Assembly (NCBI GenBank): GCA_946536145.1 | Contig: CAMNEA010000019.1 | Span: 1-43,740 of the forward strand | Direction of reading: 5' to 3' | Source: an uncultured Butyrivibrio sp. | GTDB lineage: Bacteria > Bacillota > Clostridia > Lachnospirales > Lachnospiraceae | DNA length: 43,740 nucleotides | Translations under genes and position numbers: made by a program | The notes under the pieces: model-generated | Databases searched by the model: none | What the model was told of the DNA's origin: nothing | The model's input: the letters and a program-made list of their open reading frames with translations, nothing else | Shown: one piece after another, positions 7,128-15,692 of the stretch | How positions within the stretch are numbered: the stretch's first letter is position 1 | Layout of the letters: each line of letters begins with the position of its first letter

Positions 7128-8612
7128 ATGGATTTTACTATGGTCGAAGCCGGGTGGCTGTCTATTCTGCCACCAGTGATTGCAATCGTACTTGCTCTTG
7201 TTACTAAAGAGGTCTACTCATCTCTGTTTATCGGACTGATTTCCGGAACACTTATATACAGTTTTTTGAGCGGCGGGAGCATTATTACAGCTTTCGCGAC
7301 TGCCTTTGATATGATGTATGCCAAGATTGCGGACAATGCTTATATGATCATTTTCCTGGCTTTGCTCTGGGGAGTGGTCATACTTGTCTCGAAATCCGGA
7401 GGCAGTGAGGCCTACGGCAGATGGGCGCAGAAGAGGTTAAAGAGCAAAAGATCTGCCGCCATCGCAACCTCATTACTTGGGATTCTCATTTTTATCGACG
7501 ACGGGTTTAACTGCCTGACGGTCGGAACCGTTATGAGACCCATTGCTGACAAGCTTAAGATATCAAGGGAGAAGCTGGCATATATTATCGATGCAACGGC
7601 AGCACCGGTGTGCATTATTGCTCCGGTATCAAGCTGGGCAGTTGCTGTTGCCAGCGAGGTCAGTGAGACCAATGGATTTAATGTGTTTTTATCCACAATA
7701 CCATACAACCTGTATGCAATTCTGACTATCGTGATGGTCTTTGCCATAAGCATAACGGGGCTCGATTTTGGCCCTATGAAGAAGGCAGAAGATGATGCGG
7801 TGCAGAGTAAGGCAACAGATACTGCATCGAAGCAGGATCCCAATTCGGGGGGACAGGTAATAGACCTTGTACTTCCTGTACTTGTACTGGTGGTATGTGC
7901 GATTCTCGGAATGGCCTATGTGGGCGGATTCTTCCGGGGAGTTAGTTTTTCCGAGGCTATAGGCTATAATCCCACCGCAGGTCTTACACTTGGTGCTTTT
8001 GCAGGGCTTTTGTGTGCATTTGTGCTCTACATCCCAAGGAAGCTTATGACACCGAAGGAGTACGTGAAAAACATCGTTGACGGCATAAGCAATATCGTGC
8101 CGCCGATGCTGATACTTGTTCTGTCCTGGAGCCTTGGAGGTGTATGCAGACAGCTTATCGGCACAGGTGTGTTTATCTCCGGATTTGTCAGCGGATCACA
8201 TCTTCCGCTCGGATTTTTGCCGTTTATATTATTTATCGTGGCTGCGCTTATGAGCTTTTCAATGGGAACGAGCTGGGGAACATTTGGAATGCTTATACCC
8301 ATCGTTACGATGATATGTGCATCGGACGGAGCGGCTGCATACCTCATTCCGACCCTCGGGGCAACGCTGGCAGGATCTGTGTACGGTGATCACTGCTCGC
8401 CCATATCGGATACTACGATCCTTGCATCCACGGGTGCGAGCTGCGAACACATAAGACATGTGGAGACACAGCTTCCTTATGCAACGATTGTGGCAGTTAT
8501 ATGTGCTATCTGTTATCTTGTCACGGGATTTGCACTCACGCCGTGGACCGGACTTGCACTGGGGATAATGCTGGTGCTTGCTGCGATCTTTGTACTCAAC
8601 AGGAGAATATAA
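7128..8612 (+). CDS. nhaC: NhaC family Na+/H+ antiporter
   Basis: A 494-residue polytopic membrane protein with about twelve hydrophobic segments. Family signatures include FIDDGFNCLTVGTVMRPI, SFSMGTSWGTFG and GDHCSPISDTTILAS, all typical of the NhaC superfamily. Members exchange Na+ for H+ or couple Na+ with organic acids (the MleN malate/lactate type); the sequence alone does not separate these. GGGGGAGGA precedes the ATG at 7128; the upstream TTG at 7107 was rejected. A LysR gene lies just upstream and a bidirectional terminator directly overlaps the stop. Na+ or pH homeostasis is the likely role. Confidence 0.85.
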   Translation: MDFTMVEAGWLSILPPVIAIVLALVTKEVYSSLFIGLISGTLIYSFLSGGSIITAFATAFDMMYAKIADNAYMIIFLALLWGVVILVSKSGGSEAYGRWAQKRLKSKRSAAIATSLLGILIFIDDGFNCLTVGTVMRPIADKLKISREKLAYIIDATAAPVCIIAPVSSWAVAVASEVSETNGFNVFLSTIPYNLYAILTIVMVFAISITGLDFGPMKKAEDDAVQSKATDTASKQDPNSGGQVIDLVLPVLVLVVCAILGMAYVGGFFRGVSFSEAIGYNPTAGLTLGAFAGLLCAFVLYIPRKLMTPKEYVKNIVDGISNIVPPMLILVLSWSLGGVCRQLIGTGVFISGFVSGSHLPLGFLPFILFIVAALMSFSMGTSWGTFGMLIPIVTMICASDGAAAYLIPTLGATLAGSVYGDHCSPISDTTILASTGASCEHIRHVETQLPYATIVAVICAICYLVTGFALTPWTGLALGIMLVLAAIFVLNRRI

Positions 8613-8636
8613 AAAAGTGCCTGCGGCACTTTTTTA
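8611..8636. terminator. Bidirectional terminator between nhaC and the EAL gene
   Basis: AAAAAGTGCC-TGC-GGCACTTTTT: the stem is flanked by A-runs on one side and T-runs on the other, so it works in both directions between two convergent genes. Confidence 0.85.
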
Positions 8637-8651
8637 TAGGAAAAATTTCTT

Positions 8652-11144
8652 TTAAACAGATTCTTCAAGCTGATTCAGAACCTGGAAGTACATACTCTCA
8701 TCTGTTGTCCCATCATCGGAGCGCATCCGCATGGCATACTTTATCCTGATCGTGACAGGATTTCCGTCGAGCTCTTTTATGGACTCCAGCGCTTTTTTGA
8801 CCTTATCTGCCAGATCCTTAAGTTCAGAAATGTCACTTGTGTGGGTTATGAGAGCAAAAGTTGAGGCAAAGGTTCTTCCGACAGCGCAGCTTGTGCCGGT
8901 TACGGTAAGAATTTCCTGCCCCATCTTTTTGAGCAGCTTGTCGGTAAAGTCCTGACCGTAGGTACTTACTATTCGTTCATGGTTCTGATCCTTCAGGATA
9001 ATGAGCCCGAAGTCTTTTTGCTGCAGATTGTACTGGAAGGCGTAGTCTATCATTGAATCCGTCAGAGCCTTGGAATTCATGAGACCCGTTACAGAGTCGC
9101 TTCTTCTGGTGTTATACAGTGCATCGATACGTGAGAGCTCCTCGTCCACGTCAACAAAATATCCCATAAGACCGATGATCCTGCCATTCCTGTATATGGG
9201 CATCTTGTTGCAGACGATACTGTGTACGGTTCCGTTTATGATACACTGGGTCGGAACGTTGTAAATATGGGCGCCTTCATTTATAATGCTCTCTTCATCG
9301 TCCTGATAGGTCTTCTCATCAATATGCCAGGCCATGTCTTCATCGGTTTTACCACGAATTGCATCCACTGACGAAAAACCGTAATATTCAAGAAATGATC
9401 TGCTGGCGCCAAGGAATCTTCTGTCAGTATCCTTCCAGAAGAACTTGATAGTGGTGTGGTTTACTATATTGTCCCACATTTGCGGATCGATACGCACATC
9501 CTTCGAGGTATCGATTATGCCTTTTGCCTTGATATATTCGGAATCCGGAGCTATGAAATCATTTAAGGCTGCGGGAATTGACTTTATACAGAACAAGAAT
9601 TCTCCGCCGCCGGTGCCCGGGATTATCATAAGGGCTACTTCTTTCCACTCGTAGTTGCCATTCATCTGTTTGAGCCTGAAGATGTCCTCTATATAGCCGC
9701 TGACGCTCTCCTGAATCCTCTCGGATATGGAATCCAGATCCATAAAGGAAAGAAAACGTTCGGTGTCTTCTACGGCAACATGGTTTCTTACAAAGGCTCC
9801 GAACCTGTCTTTAAGACTTATATTGTGCGCATTGAACTCTGTTACATATAAGAACTTGCCAAGAAGAGGAGTGACCTTGTCGGCTGAAGGATTTATCTGA
9901 AGAACCATCTCGAAGAGGTGATTCAGCTCTTTTAACCTGAAATCGAGACTGTTTCTCTTGGAGAGTGCAATGTCGGAGGAGAGGTTTCGGATTGAGCCTT
10001 CTATTATGCAGTGTCCGGCATTCTCTGCAACGACCTGCGCCTGAAAGCACAGAATATTTCCGTTGGTTGTATAGTAAAGAGTTTCACGGCTCCTGGTCTG
10101 TTTGAGAAGATCGGCAAACTGTCTGTACTTCTTGATAAGCGGAGAGGAAGTGTGGTATATGAGTTTATCTATTTCTTCTAAAGAATGGTCATTTTCAAAG
10201 ATCTGTTTTTTGTAGGGGTCATTCATGAAAAGAGTCTTGAAATCCCTGCCATTGTCTTCTGTAAGCTCTAAAGGCTCATCTGTTGCCCTGGCTTTGAAGC
10301 TTGCTACTTCATAATAGTGACGCCACTGGCGGTGCTCCATATCTATCCCGCGCTGCTTTATATGGGAAAAGAACTCTTCAAGGGGCATGGGCTTTCCATA
10401 GTAATAGCCCTGGAGTCTTCCACATCCGATATCCCTTAGAAACTCAATCTGCTGCCTGGTCTCAACGCCCTCTGCAAGAGTCTTGATGTCGATATTTTTG
10501 GCCATAGTGACGGTGGAAGTTATGATAGCCTTTGTCTTGTCATTGAGGTTGGAAAGGAAATTCATATCAAGCTTAAGGGTATCAAAGGTGTAATCCTTAA
10601 GAAGGGTAAGCGAAGAGTAGCCGCTTCCGAAATCGTCCATCCAGACTTCGTAACCGGCATTTCTGAAGTTGTCGATAACACGCGTCATGAGCTCTGAATC
10701 AGAGACGATCATGCTCTCTGTTATCTCTATATGAATATAATCCCTGGGAATGTCGTATTTTTCTACAGCGTCCTCGACTACCTTGAGCATATCAGTAGTC
10801 TCAAAATCGAGACGTGAGAAATTGACTGAGACCGGAACTGCCGAAAGATTCGCGTTCATCCTGTCAGCTATATCGTGACATACGCGGTCAACTATAAAGC
10901 AGTCCAGCTTGTGAATCTGCCTGCTTGCTTCAAGAGTGCTGATGAACTTGTCGGGGGGAAGAAAACCGAACTCCGGATCGATCCATCTTGCCAGAGACTC
11001 GGCACCGCAAAGCTTACCTGTAAGAGAGCGGATCACAGGCTGATAATAGACTTTGATCCATCCGTTCTCTATGGCTGCATCAATGTTGTCAACAACATAT
11101 TCATCAAGCTTTTTGGTGTTTTTATTTGCGCCGGCAGTAGTCAT
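8652..11144 (-). CDS. c-di-GMP phosphodiesterase: EAL domain first, PAS, degenerate GGDEF last
   Basis: An 830-residue cytoplasmic protein. The EAL domain is N-terminal (about 20-260) and keeps the catalytic set: ESLAR (in place of EALAR), the Asn of VNFSRLDF, EITES, MDDFGSGYSSL, the Lys of DTLKLD, LAEGVET and QGYYYGKP. A regulatory middle follows, then a PAS domain (about 550-670), and a C-terminal GGDEF-like domain whose signature is RTFASTFAL (about 757-765), so cyclase activity is not expected. GGDEF-EAL proteins normally have the reverse order. No membrane segment was seen. The ATG at 11144 has TTGGAG nine bases upstream; a TTG 15 bases earlier lies in that site. It likely degrades c-di-GMP in response to the PAS ligand. 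Confidence 0.88.
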   Translation of the reverse strand: MTTAGANKNTKKLDEYVVDNIDAAIENGWIKVYYQPVIRSLTGKLCGAESLARWIDPEFGFLPPDKFISTLEASRQIHKLDCFIVDRVCHDIADRMNANLSAVPVSVNFSRLDFETTDMLKVVEDAVEKYDIPRDYIHIEITESMIVSDSELMTRVIDNFRNAGYEVWMDDFGSGYSSLTLLKDYTFDTLKLDMNFLSNLNDKTKAIITSTVTMAKNIDIKTLAEGVETRQQIEFLRDIGCGRLQGYYYGKPMPLEEFFSHIKQRGIDMEHRQWRHYYEVASFKARATDEPLELTEDNGRDFKTLFMNDPYKKQIFENDHSLEEIDKLIYHTSSPLIKKYRQFADLLKQTRSRETLYYTTNGNILCFQAQVVAENAGHCIIEGSIRNLSSDIALSKRNSLDFRLKELNHLFEMVLQINPSADKVTPLLGKFLYVTEFNAHNISLKDRFGAFVRNHVAVEDTERFLSFMDLDSISERIQESVSGYIEDIFRLKQMNGNYEWKEVALMIIPGTGGGEFLFCIKSIPAALNDFIAPDSEYIKAKGIIDTSKDVRIDPQMWDNIVNHTTIKFFWKDTDRRFLGASRSFLEYYGFSSVDAIRGKTDEDMAWHIDEKTYQDDEESIINEGAHIYNVPTQCIINGTVHSIVCNKMPIYRNGRIIGLMGYFVDVDEELSRIDALYNTRRSDSVTGLMNSKALTDSMIDYAFQYNLQQKDFGLIILKDQNHERIVSTYGQDFTDKLLKKMGQEILTVTGTSCAVGRTFASTFALITHTSDISELKDLADKVKKALESIKELDGNPVTIRIKYAMRMRSDDGTTDESMYFQVLNQLEESV

Positions 11145-11179
11145 ATGTGATATCTCCAATGACAGCTAGTGTTAATTTG

Positions 11180-11208
11180 AGCATAACACATATTATGTGC
11201 CGGCGCAA
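11180..11208 (-). promoter_or_regulatory. Promoter of the EAL gene with a short palindrome in the spacer
   Basis: On the minus strand TTGCGC (11203-11208), 17 bases, TATGCT (11180-11185). The spacer contains the palindrome CACATA-T-TATGTG (11187-11199), a possible operator, perhaps for the XRE regulator encoded just upstream. Confidence 0.45.
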
Positions 11209-11213
11209 AGTGA

Positions 11214-11717
11214 TTATTTGAGTTTACCAAGTTTGTCCTTATTGATCTTGCCGTCAGCAATCATACTTGCAACCCAGACTTTGAGTGATTCTACGGTAAG
11301 GTCGATCTGGTCAAGCTGCTTCTGGATATTGACAAAATCAGGCAGCTCATCATCCGATATCACGCCATCTGCGGTAATATCTATGAGCCTGTTCTTCTGG
11401 GAGTCAAGAGAATTGAGGGCGGCCAGCATACCGAGAACAATCTCGGACAGTGAGGAGGCCCTGACCTCCGGGACTGTGTCTTTTCCAATCCTGCACTCGT
11501 GAGTGCAGTAGTAGTTGCAAAGCTCTGGCCTTTTGTAAGCCCTTGCCATATCTACTACATCCTCGGGAAGAATAGCGGTCTTGCCTGTCTCAAGTTTTTC
11601 AAGGCGGCTCTCGGAGATGGTGCCTATGATCTCACTGGCCTCGGCTCTTGTAAGCCCTGCCTTTTCCCTTGCCTCAAAATAAATATTCTTGTTTTCTTTT
11701 ATTGATTTCTTTCCCAT
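11214..11717 (-). CDS. XRE family helix-turn-helix protein with Cys-containing C-terminal region
   Basis: A 167-residue protein with an N-terminal Cro/C1 HTH (about 10-65: FEAREKAGLTRAEASEIIG then ESRLEKLETGKTAI). A short Cys cluster, CNYYCTHEC, follows, then a helical tail (LDSQKNRLIDITADG, DKLGKL) that looks like a dimerisation region. The ATG at 11717 is 16 bases past the stop of the phosphoribosyltransferase-like gene, so the two are co-transcribed and probably translationally linked; the ribosome binding site is weak. Its target is unknown; self-regulation or control of the adjacent EAL gene are possibilities. Confidence 0.7.
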   Translation of the reverse strand: MGKKSIKENKNIYFEAREKAGLTRAEASEIIGTISESRLEKLETGKTAILPEDVVDMARAYKRPELCNYYCTHECRIGKDTVPEVRASSLSEIVLGMLAALNSLDSQKNRLIDITADGVISDDELPDFVNIQKQLDQIDLTVESLKVWVASMIADGKINKDKLGKLK

Positions 11718-11733
11718 TGTAATTAGTTCCCGG

Positions 11734-12378
11734 TTATTGAAGTATGCTGTATCCAAAGCTGTTTACAAGAGCATCAATCTTCCTGCCCTGTTTGCAAAGC
11801 GGACACTCTGAAGGAGCATAGGATGAGAACTCCGGGATATCCTCAGGTCTGAAAACCGAGATGACAGGAATGCCATCCACTTCCTTGACAGCACTGAAGA
11901 TCGCGCAGGCTCCTGAGATGTCGGCTCCGTAGTAGCGGACGCCCTCCATCATTCTCTCCAGAGTACGTCCTGTCGTAAGTGAGCCCATGAGGATCAGCAC
12001 GTGCTTGCCCCTGATAGCCAGCTGAAGATTGTCTCTGAAGATTATCTGTCCGCTTGACGCGTACTCCGGTGCCACCACGTAAACAGTCCTGTGGGCGTTG
12101 TAGTTGAGTACGCCTGCTCTTGTCAGCTCTTCGGCAAGATATGTTCCGATGACCTCTGTCCCGTCAGCACATACAATTGTGTCCACAGGAGTGGAGACTG
12201 TGTAGTGCATCGCAAGGATGGTGGCAACTCCGTGAGCTTCGCTGCAGCGGGTCTTCATCGTCCCTATCTCCATATAATGAGTAATATGAGAATGGGTGGT
12301 GGCGAAGTGACCCGGAACGATTTTAAGTGATACGTTGGAGTTCATAGATGCAGGTACTTTTGTGTATTGACTTAACAT
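11734..12378 (-). CDS. Type I phosphoribosyltransferase-like protein (PyrE-like, altered PRPP loop)
   Basis: A 214-residue protein with the core of the type I phosphoribosyltransferase fold. The segment HVLILMGSLTTGRTLERMM aligns with the PRPP-binding loop, but the paired acidic residues that normally precede TTG are Met-Gly. The C-terminus has a CPLC pair (ECPLCKQGRKID) seen in some orotate phosphoribosyltransferase-like proteins. ATAAAGGGGG lies eight bases before the ATG. It starts a two-gene unit with the XRE gene from a strong promoter at 12411-12438. No other pyrimidine genes are near, so a non-biosynthetic or regulatory PRPP/nucleotide-binding role is as likely as true OPRTase. Confidence 0.6.
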   Translation of the reverse strand: MLSQYTKVPASMNSNVSLKIVPGHFATTHSHITHYMEIGTMKTRCSEAHGVATILAMHYTVSTPVDTIVCADGTEVIGTYLAEELTRAGVLNYNAHRTVYVVAPEYASSGQIIFRDNLQLAIRGKHVLILMGSLTTGRTLERMMEGVRYYGADISGACAIFSAVKEVDGIPVISVFRPEDIPEFSSYAPSECPLCKQGRKIDALVNSFGYSILQ

Positions 12379-12410
12379 ACTTAAAACCCCCTTTATTTAT
12401 ATTTACATAC

Positions 12411-12438
12411 ATTATAACATGATAAATCGCTTATCCAA
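12411..12438 (-). promoter_or_regulatory. Strong promoter of the PRT-like/XRE operon
   Basis: On the minus strand TTGGAT (12433-12438), 16 bases, TATAAT (12411-12416) with a TGT extended -10. The -35 overlaps the metY stop codon, so the two units are adjacent with no gap. Confidence 0.7.
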
Positions 12439-13708
12439 GGGCGTTTTCAATATCTGCGATAAGGTCTTCCTTGTCCTCAAGTCCGCAGGACATTCTGATA
12501 AGACCTGCAGGGATACCGGCTTCTTTGAGCTGTTCGTCACTCATCTGACGGTGAGTGGAAGTTGCGGGATTGAGACAGCACGTTCTGGCGTCTGCAACGT
12601 GTGTTTCAATTGCTGCAAGGCGGAGCTTTTTCATGAAGCTCTCTGCAGCGGGTCTTCCTCCCTCAATCTCAAAGGATACAACTCCGCAGCCTCCGTTCGG
12701 CATATATTTTCTGGCGAGTTCATAATAGGGATCCGATTCAAGTCCCGGGTAATTAACTCCTACTACCTTGTCGTGAGCTGAAAGGAACCTCGCGACAGCC
12801 AGGCCGTTCTCAACGTGCCTTGGCATGCGCACATGAAGAGACTCAAGACCGAGGTTTAAGATAAACGCATTCTGAGGTGACTGTATGCATCCGAAATCCC
12901 TCATGAGCTGGGAGGTACACTTGGTTATGAAAGCTCCCTCTTTTCCGAATTTCTCAGCATATACGATGCCGTGATAAGACTCATCGGGAGTGGTAAGTCC
13001 CGGGAACTTGTCAGCGTGTGCCATCCAGTCAAACCTGCCGGAATCGACTATGGCTCCTCCGACACCTGCTCCGTGTCCGTCCATATATTTGGTTGTGGAA
13101 TGGGTCACTATGTCGGCTCCCCACTCGATCGGCCTGCAGTTTACAGGTGTTGGGAAGGTGTTGTCCACAATAAGGGGTACGCCGTGAGCATGGGCAGCCT
13201 CAGCGAATTTCTCAATGTCAAGGACTGTGAGGGCTGGATTGGCGATGGTTTCACCAAAGACGGCTCTTGTATTTTCCTTAAAGGCGGCGTCCAGCTCATC
13301 TCTTGAAGCTGTCGGGGAGACGAAGGTCACCTCGATTCCCATCTTAGCCATTGTGACAGCTATGAGATTGAAAGTTCCGCCGTATATCGATGATGAGGCA
13401 ACGATGTGACTTCCGTTCTCGCATATATTAAAGAGGGCAAAAAAGTTGGCTGCCTGTCCCGATGATGTGAGCATTGCAGCGCTGCCGCCCTCGAGCGCTG
13501 CGATCTTGGCTGCTACGTGGTCGTTGGTGGGATTCTGAAGTCTTGTATAAAAATAGCCTGATGCCTCCAGATCAAAGAGTTTACCCATATCCTCGCTGGT
13601 ATCATACTTAAATGTTGTTGACTGAATGATGGGGATCTGTCTCGGCTCTCCGTTTGCCGGCTTGTATCCCGCCTGGACACACCTGGTTCCTATTCCATGC
13701 TGACTCAT
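12431..13708 (-). CDS. metY: O-acetylhomoserine sulfhydrylase (Cys/Met metabolism PLP enzyme)
   Basis: A 425-residue PLP enzyme of the cystathionine-gamma-synthase family. Features include YFYTRLQNPTNDHVAAKIAALEGG near the start, the cofactor-contacting SSIYGGTFNL, DNTFPTP, and THSTTKYMDGHG with the PLP-binding Lys. The roughly 425-residue length and its ending (RMSCGLEDKEDLIADIENAL) fit the MetY branch, which makes homocysteine from O-acetylhomoserine and sulfide in one step. AAGGAGGAG precedes the ATG. It is divergent from a lipoprotein gene. A near-perfect inverted repeat lies upstream at 13744-13768. A methionine gamma-lyase is the main alternative. Confidence 0.88.
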   Translation of the reverse strand: MSQHGIGTRCVQAGYKPANGEPRQIPIIQSTTFKYDTSEDMGKLFDLEASGYFYTRLQNPTNDHVAAKIAALEGGSAAMLTSSGQAANFFALFNICENGSHIVASSSIYGGTFNLIAVTMAKMGIEVTFVSPTASRDELDAAFKENTRAVFGETIANPALTVLDIEKFAEAAHAHGVPLIVDNTFPTPVNCRPIEWGADIVTHSTTKYMDGHGAGVGGAIVDSGRFDWMAHADKFPGLTTPDESYHGIVYAEKFGKEGAFITKCTSQLMRDFGCIQSPQNAFILNLGLESLHVRMPRHVENGLAVARFLSAHDKVVGVNYPGLESDPYYELARKYMPNGGCGVVSFEIEGGRPAAESFMKKLRLAAIETHVADARTCCLNPATSTHRQMSDEQLKEAGIPAGLIRMSCGLEDKEDLIADIENALG

Positions 13709-13743
13709 TAAAACTCCTCCTTAGATTGTTTGAATTATAAGCC

Positions 13744-13768
13744 GCCGGACAGACCAGAGTTGTCCGGC
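13744..13768 (-). promoter_or_regulatory. Inverted repeat upstream of metY
   Basis: GCCGGACA-N9-TGTCCGGC, perfect 8-base arms, 36 bases upstream of the metY start. A TATAAT on the minus strand (13734-13739) is just downstream, so the repeat overlaps the expected -35 zone. It could be an operator or a leader hairpin; there is no T-tract, so it is not a terminator. Confidence 0.45.
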
Positions 13769-13869
13769 CGTTCATGAAATTTATATTTTCTTTCTATAAT
13801 AAACCACTATTCTTTACTTTGATAGGGTATAATTTATTATATTTTATGCTTTTATATAGGGAGGAAAAA

Positions 13870-15654
13870 ATGAGAATCAGAAGAAAACTAATAGCAGCAT
13901 CGCTGGCAGTAACGATGATCGCCGGCATTACAGGATGCTCCGGCGCAGAAACAAATTTACCTGAAGATACTACTCAGGACAGCGCGGCATCAGAGCAAGA
14001 CACCCAAAAAGAGGCTGATGCAGGCAGTGCCTCAAAAGATGAGCAGCAGGCAGAGAATGCCGGAGGGCAGGAAGAGCCAGGCAAGGAAAGCGACCAGACT
14101 GCCACTGAGGATACTGCGGCAGACAAGGGAGGTGCCTCTTTAAAGGCTCCTGCCGTTTACAGAAAGTCTGAGTATATCTTTGAGAATGACGAATCCGGTA
14201 AATATGATCAGTGTCTGTGTGAGGGAAGGATAACCAGCCTTACCATGGATGATGACAGCAAGGCAGCATTTCCGGCGCTCTACGAGTCGTTCACAGGTTA
14301 CTTCGATACCAGGGAGTCTGAGGCTAATAGCAGAAAGACAGAATTTACAAATGACAACATAGAGTATCGTGCAGGCATCACACCTGAGGAAACAGATCCT
14401 ATGATCTACACGGCAAGTGTTGAGCTTGATCATGCAGTAAGACGTCTTGATGAGAAGTATCTGAGCGTGCTTACCACCTTATATACCTTCAGCGGCGGAG
14501 CGCATGGCTACACCGAGTTTGGCTCGCTGAACCTCGATGTGGCAACAGGCAGGGACCTTTCGCTGATGGATATTGTTCCGGATCGCAAGGCATTTACGGA
14601 CTATCTTGTCAAATCTCTTTTGGATACCTATGGAAAAGACGCTTTCTTTGCTTCAGAAACTGATGGCGGATTTGAGAGCCAGATCCAGAACTATGTCGAC
14701 AACACCTTCGACCCTGAAAATCCGGTCGAAGATGAGAACGGCTATGCCGGATATTTTGTATGGACCCTGGATGCTGACGGCATTACAGTCTTTTTCAACG
14801 CCTATGATATAGCGCCCTATGCCTATGGAACTATCACGGCAATGATTCCCTATTCGACAGGCCTTATAGATTCCGCATATGTCCCCGCGGATGACTGCAG
14901 TATCATAACTGAGCTTACCAAATATATGCCTGTCTTTGCTGATACCGACAAAGACGGAGTGGCCGAGGCCTATGAGTGCACCAACATACCGGATGAGATG
15001 AACGAAGGCGACAGCAAGGCTTTTGAAGTAAGCGGTGAGAAAGGAAAGGTTACTCTTGACACATACTTTTACGGATTCGTACCTTACCTTGTAAGAGCGC
15101 AGGGCAAGCATTTCCTTCTGGTCGATCTGTCTGAGATGAATGACTACCAGGAGATGTATACCTTCAGTCTTGATAATGGTGAGGTCGGTAAAGAGGTTAT
15201 CCTTGATGCCAATTCAAGCACAGGCTATTATGACAATGAGCAGGATGTATATTATTCAGCCTGCCTTACAGACAGCGCAGCAATGCGTCTTTCGTCCAGA
15301 ATGGACATCCTGAGCACCTACAGCGCCGGCAAGACCTATCATATGAACGAAGACGGCAGCGCAGTCAGTGATGATAAGTATTACATCATCAATTCAGGCA
15401 TTACTCTTAAATCTGTAAAGGATATCGAGGGTGAGAGCATAGATGATGAAGGAAACAGCCTCGGAAGTATTACTATTCCTTCAGGCAGCGAATTCTCGTT
15501 TGTCAGAACCGACGCAGAATCATGTGTTGACTTTAAGCTGGGCGATGGCAGCATGGTGAGGATCGCTGTTGAGAAGGATGAAGAGAACTGGGGCTACAAG
15601 ATCGGCGGTGTCAACGCTGAGGAACTCTTTGAGACGCTCTACTACGCGGGCTGA
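13870..15654 (+). CDS. Lipoprotein with DUF4163/DUF3298 (RsiV/PdaC-like) region
   Basis: A 594-residue lipoprotein. The signal ends in the lipobox ITGC with Cys23. About 75 low-complexity acidic residues (Glu, Gln, Asp, Ala) follow as a wall-spanning linker. Residues about 95-330 resemble the DUF4163 plus DUF3298 pair seen in RsiV and PdaC (ASVELDHAVRR and FSGGAHGYTEF, then a Leu-Asp motif with DIVPDRKAF). The remaining 260 residues form another beta-rich region I do not recognise. The start is the ATG at 13870, after GGGAGGAAAAA; the longer frame adds a hydrophobic extension without a ribosome binding site. It precedes the NAD operon by 38 bases but is probably functionally separate. Confidence 0.75.
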   Translation: MRIRRKLIAASLAVTMIAGITGCSGAETNLPEDTTQDSAASEQDTQKEADAGSASKDEQQAENAGGQEEPGKESDQTATEDTAADKGGASLKAPAVYRKSEYIFENDESGKYDQCLCEGRITSLTMDDDSKAAFPALYESFTGYFDTRESEANSRKTEFTNDNIEYRAGITPEETDPMIYTASVELDHAVRRLDEKYLSVLTTLYTFSGGAHGYTEFGSLNLDVATGRDLSLMDIVPDRKAFTDYLVKSLLDTYGKDAFFASETDGGFESQIQNYVDNTFDPENPVEDENGYAGYFVWTLDADGITVFFNAYDIAPYAYGTITAMIPYSTGLIDSAYVPADDCSIITELTKYMPVFADTDKDGVAEAYECTNIPDEMNEGDSKAFEVSGEKGKVTLDTYFYGFVPYLVRAQGKHFLLVDLSEMNDYQEMYTFSLDNGEVGKEVILDANSSTGYYDNEQDVYYSACLTDSAAMRLSSRMDILSTYSAGKTYHMNEDGSAVSDDKYYIINSGITLKSVKDIEGESIDDEGNSLGSITIPSGSEFSFVRTDAESCVDFKLGDGSMVRIAVEKDEENWGYKIGGVNAEELFETLYYAG

Positions 15655-15692
15655 TCGGATAGAGAGATGTCTGCAGATTAAAGGAGACTGAT

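Noticed and set aside
13774-13869. Hydrophobic N-terminal extension of the lipoprotein
   Set aside because: No ribosome binding site; the lipoprotein signal begins at the ATG at 13870, after GGGAGG.
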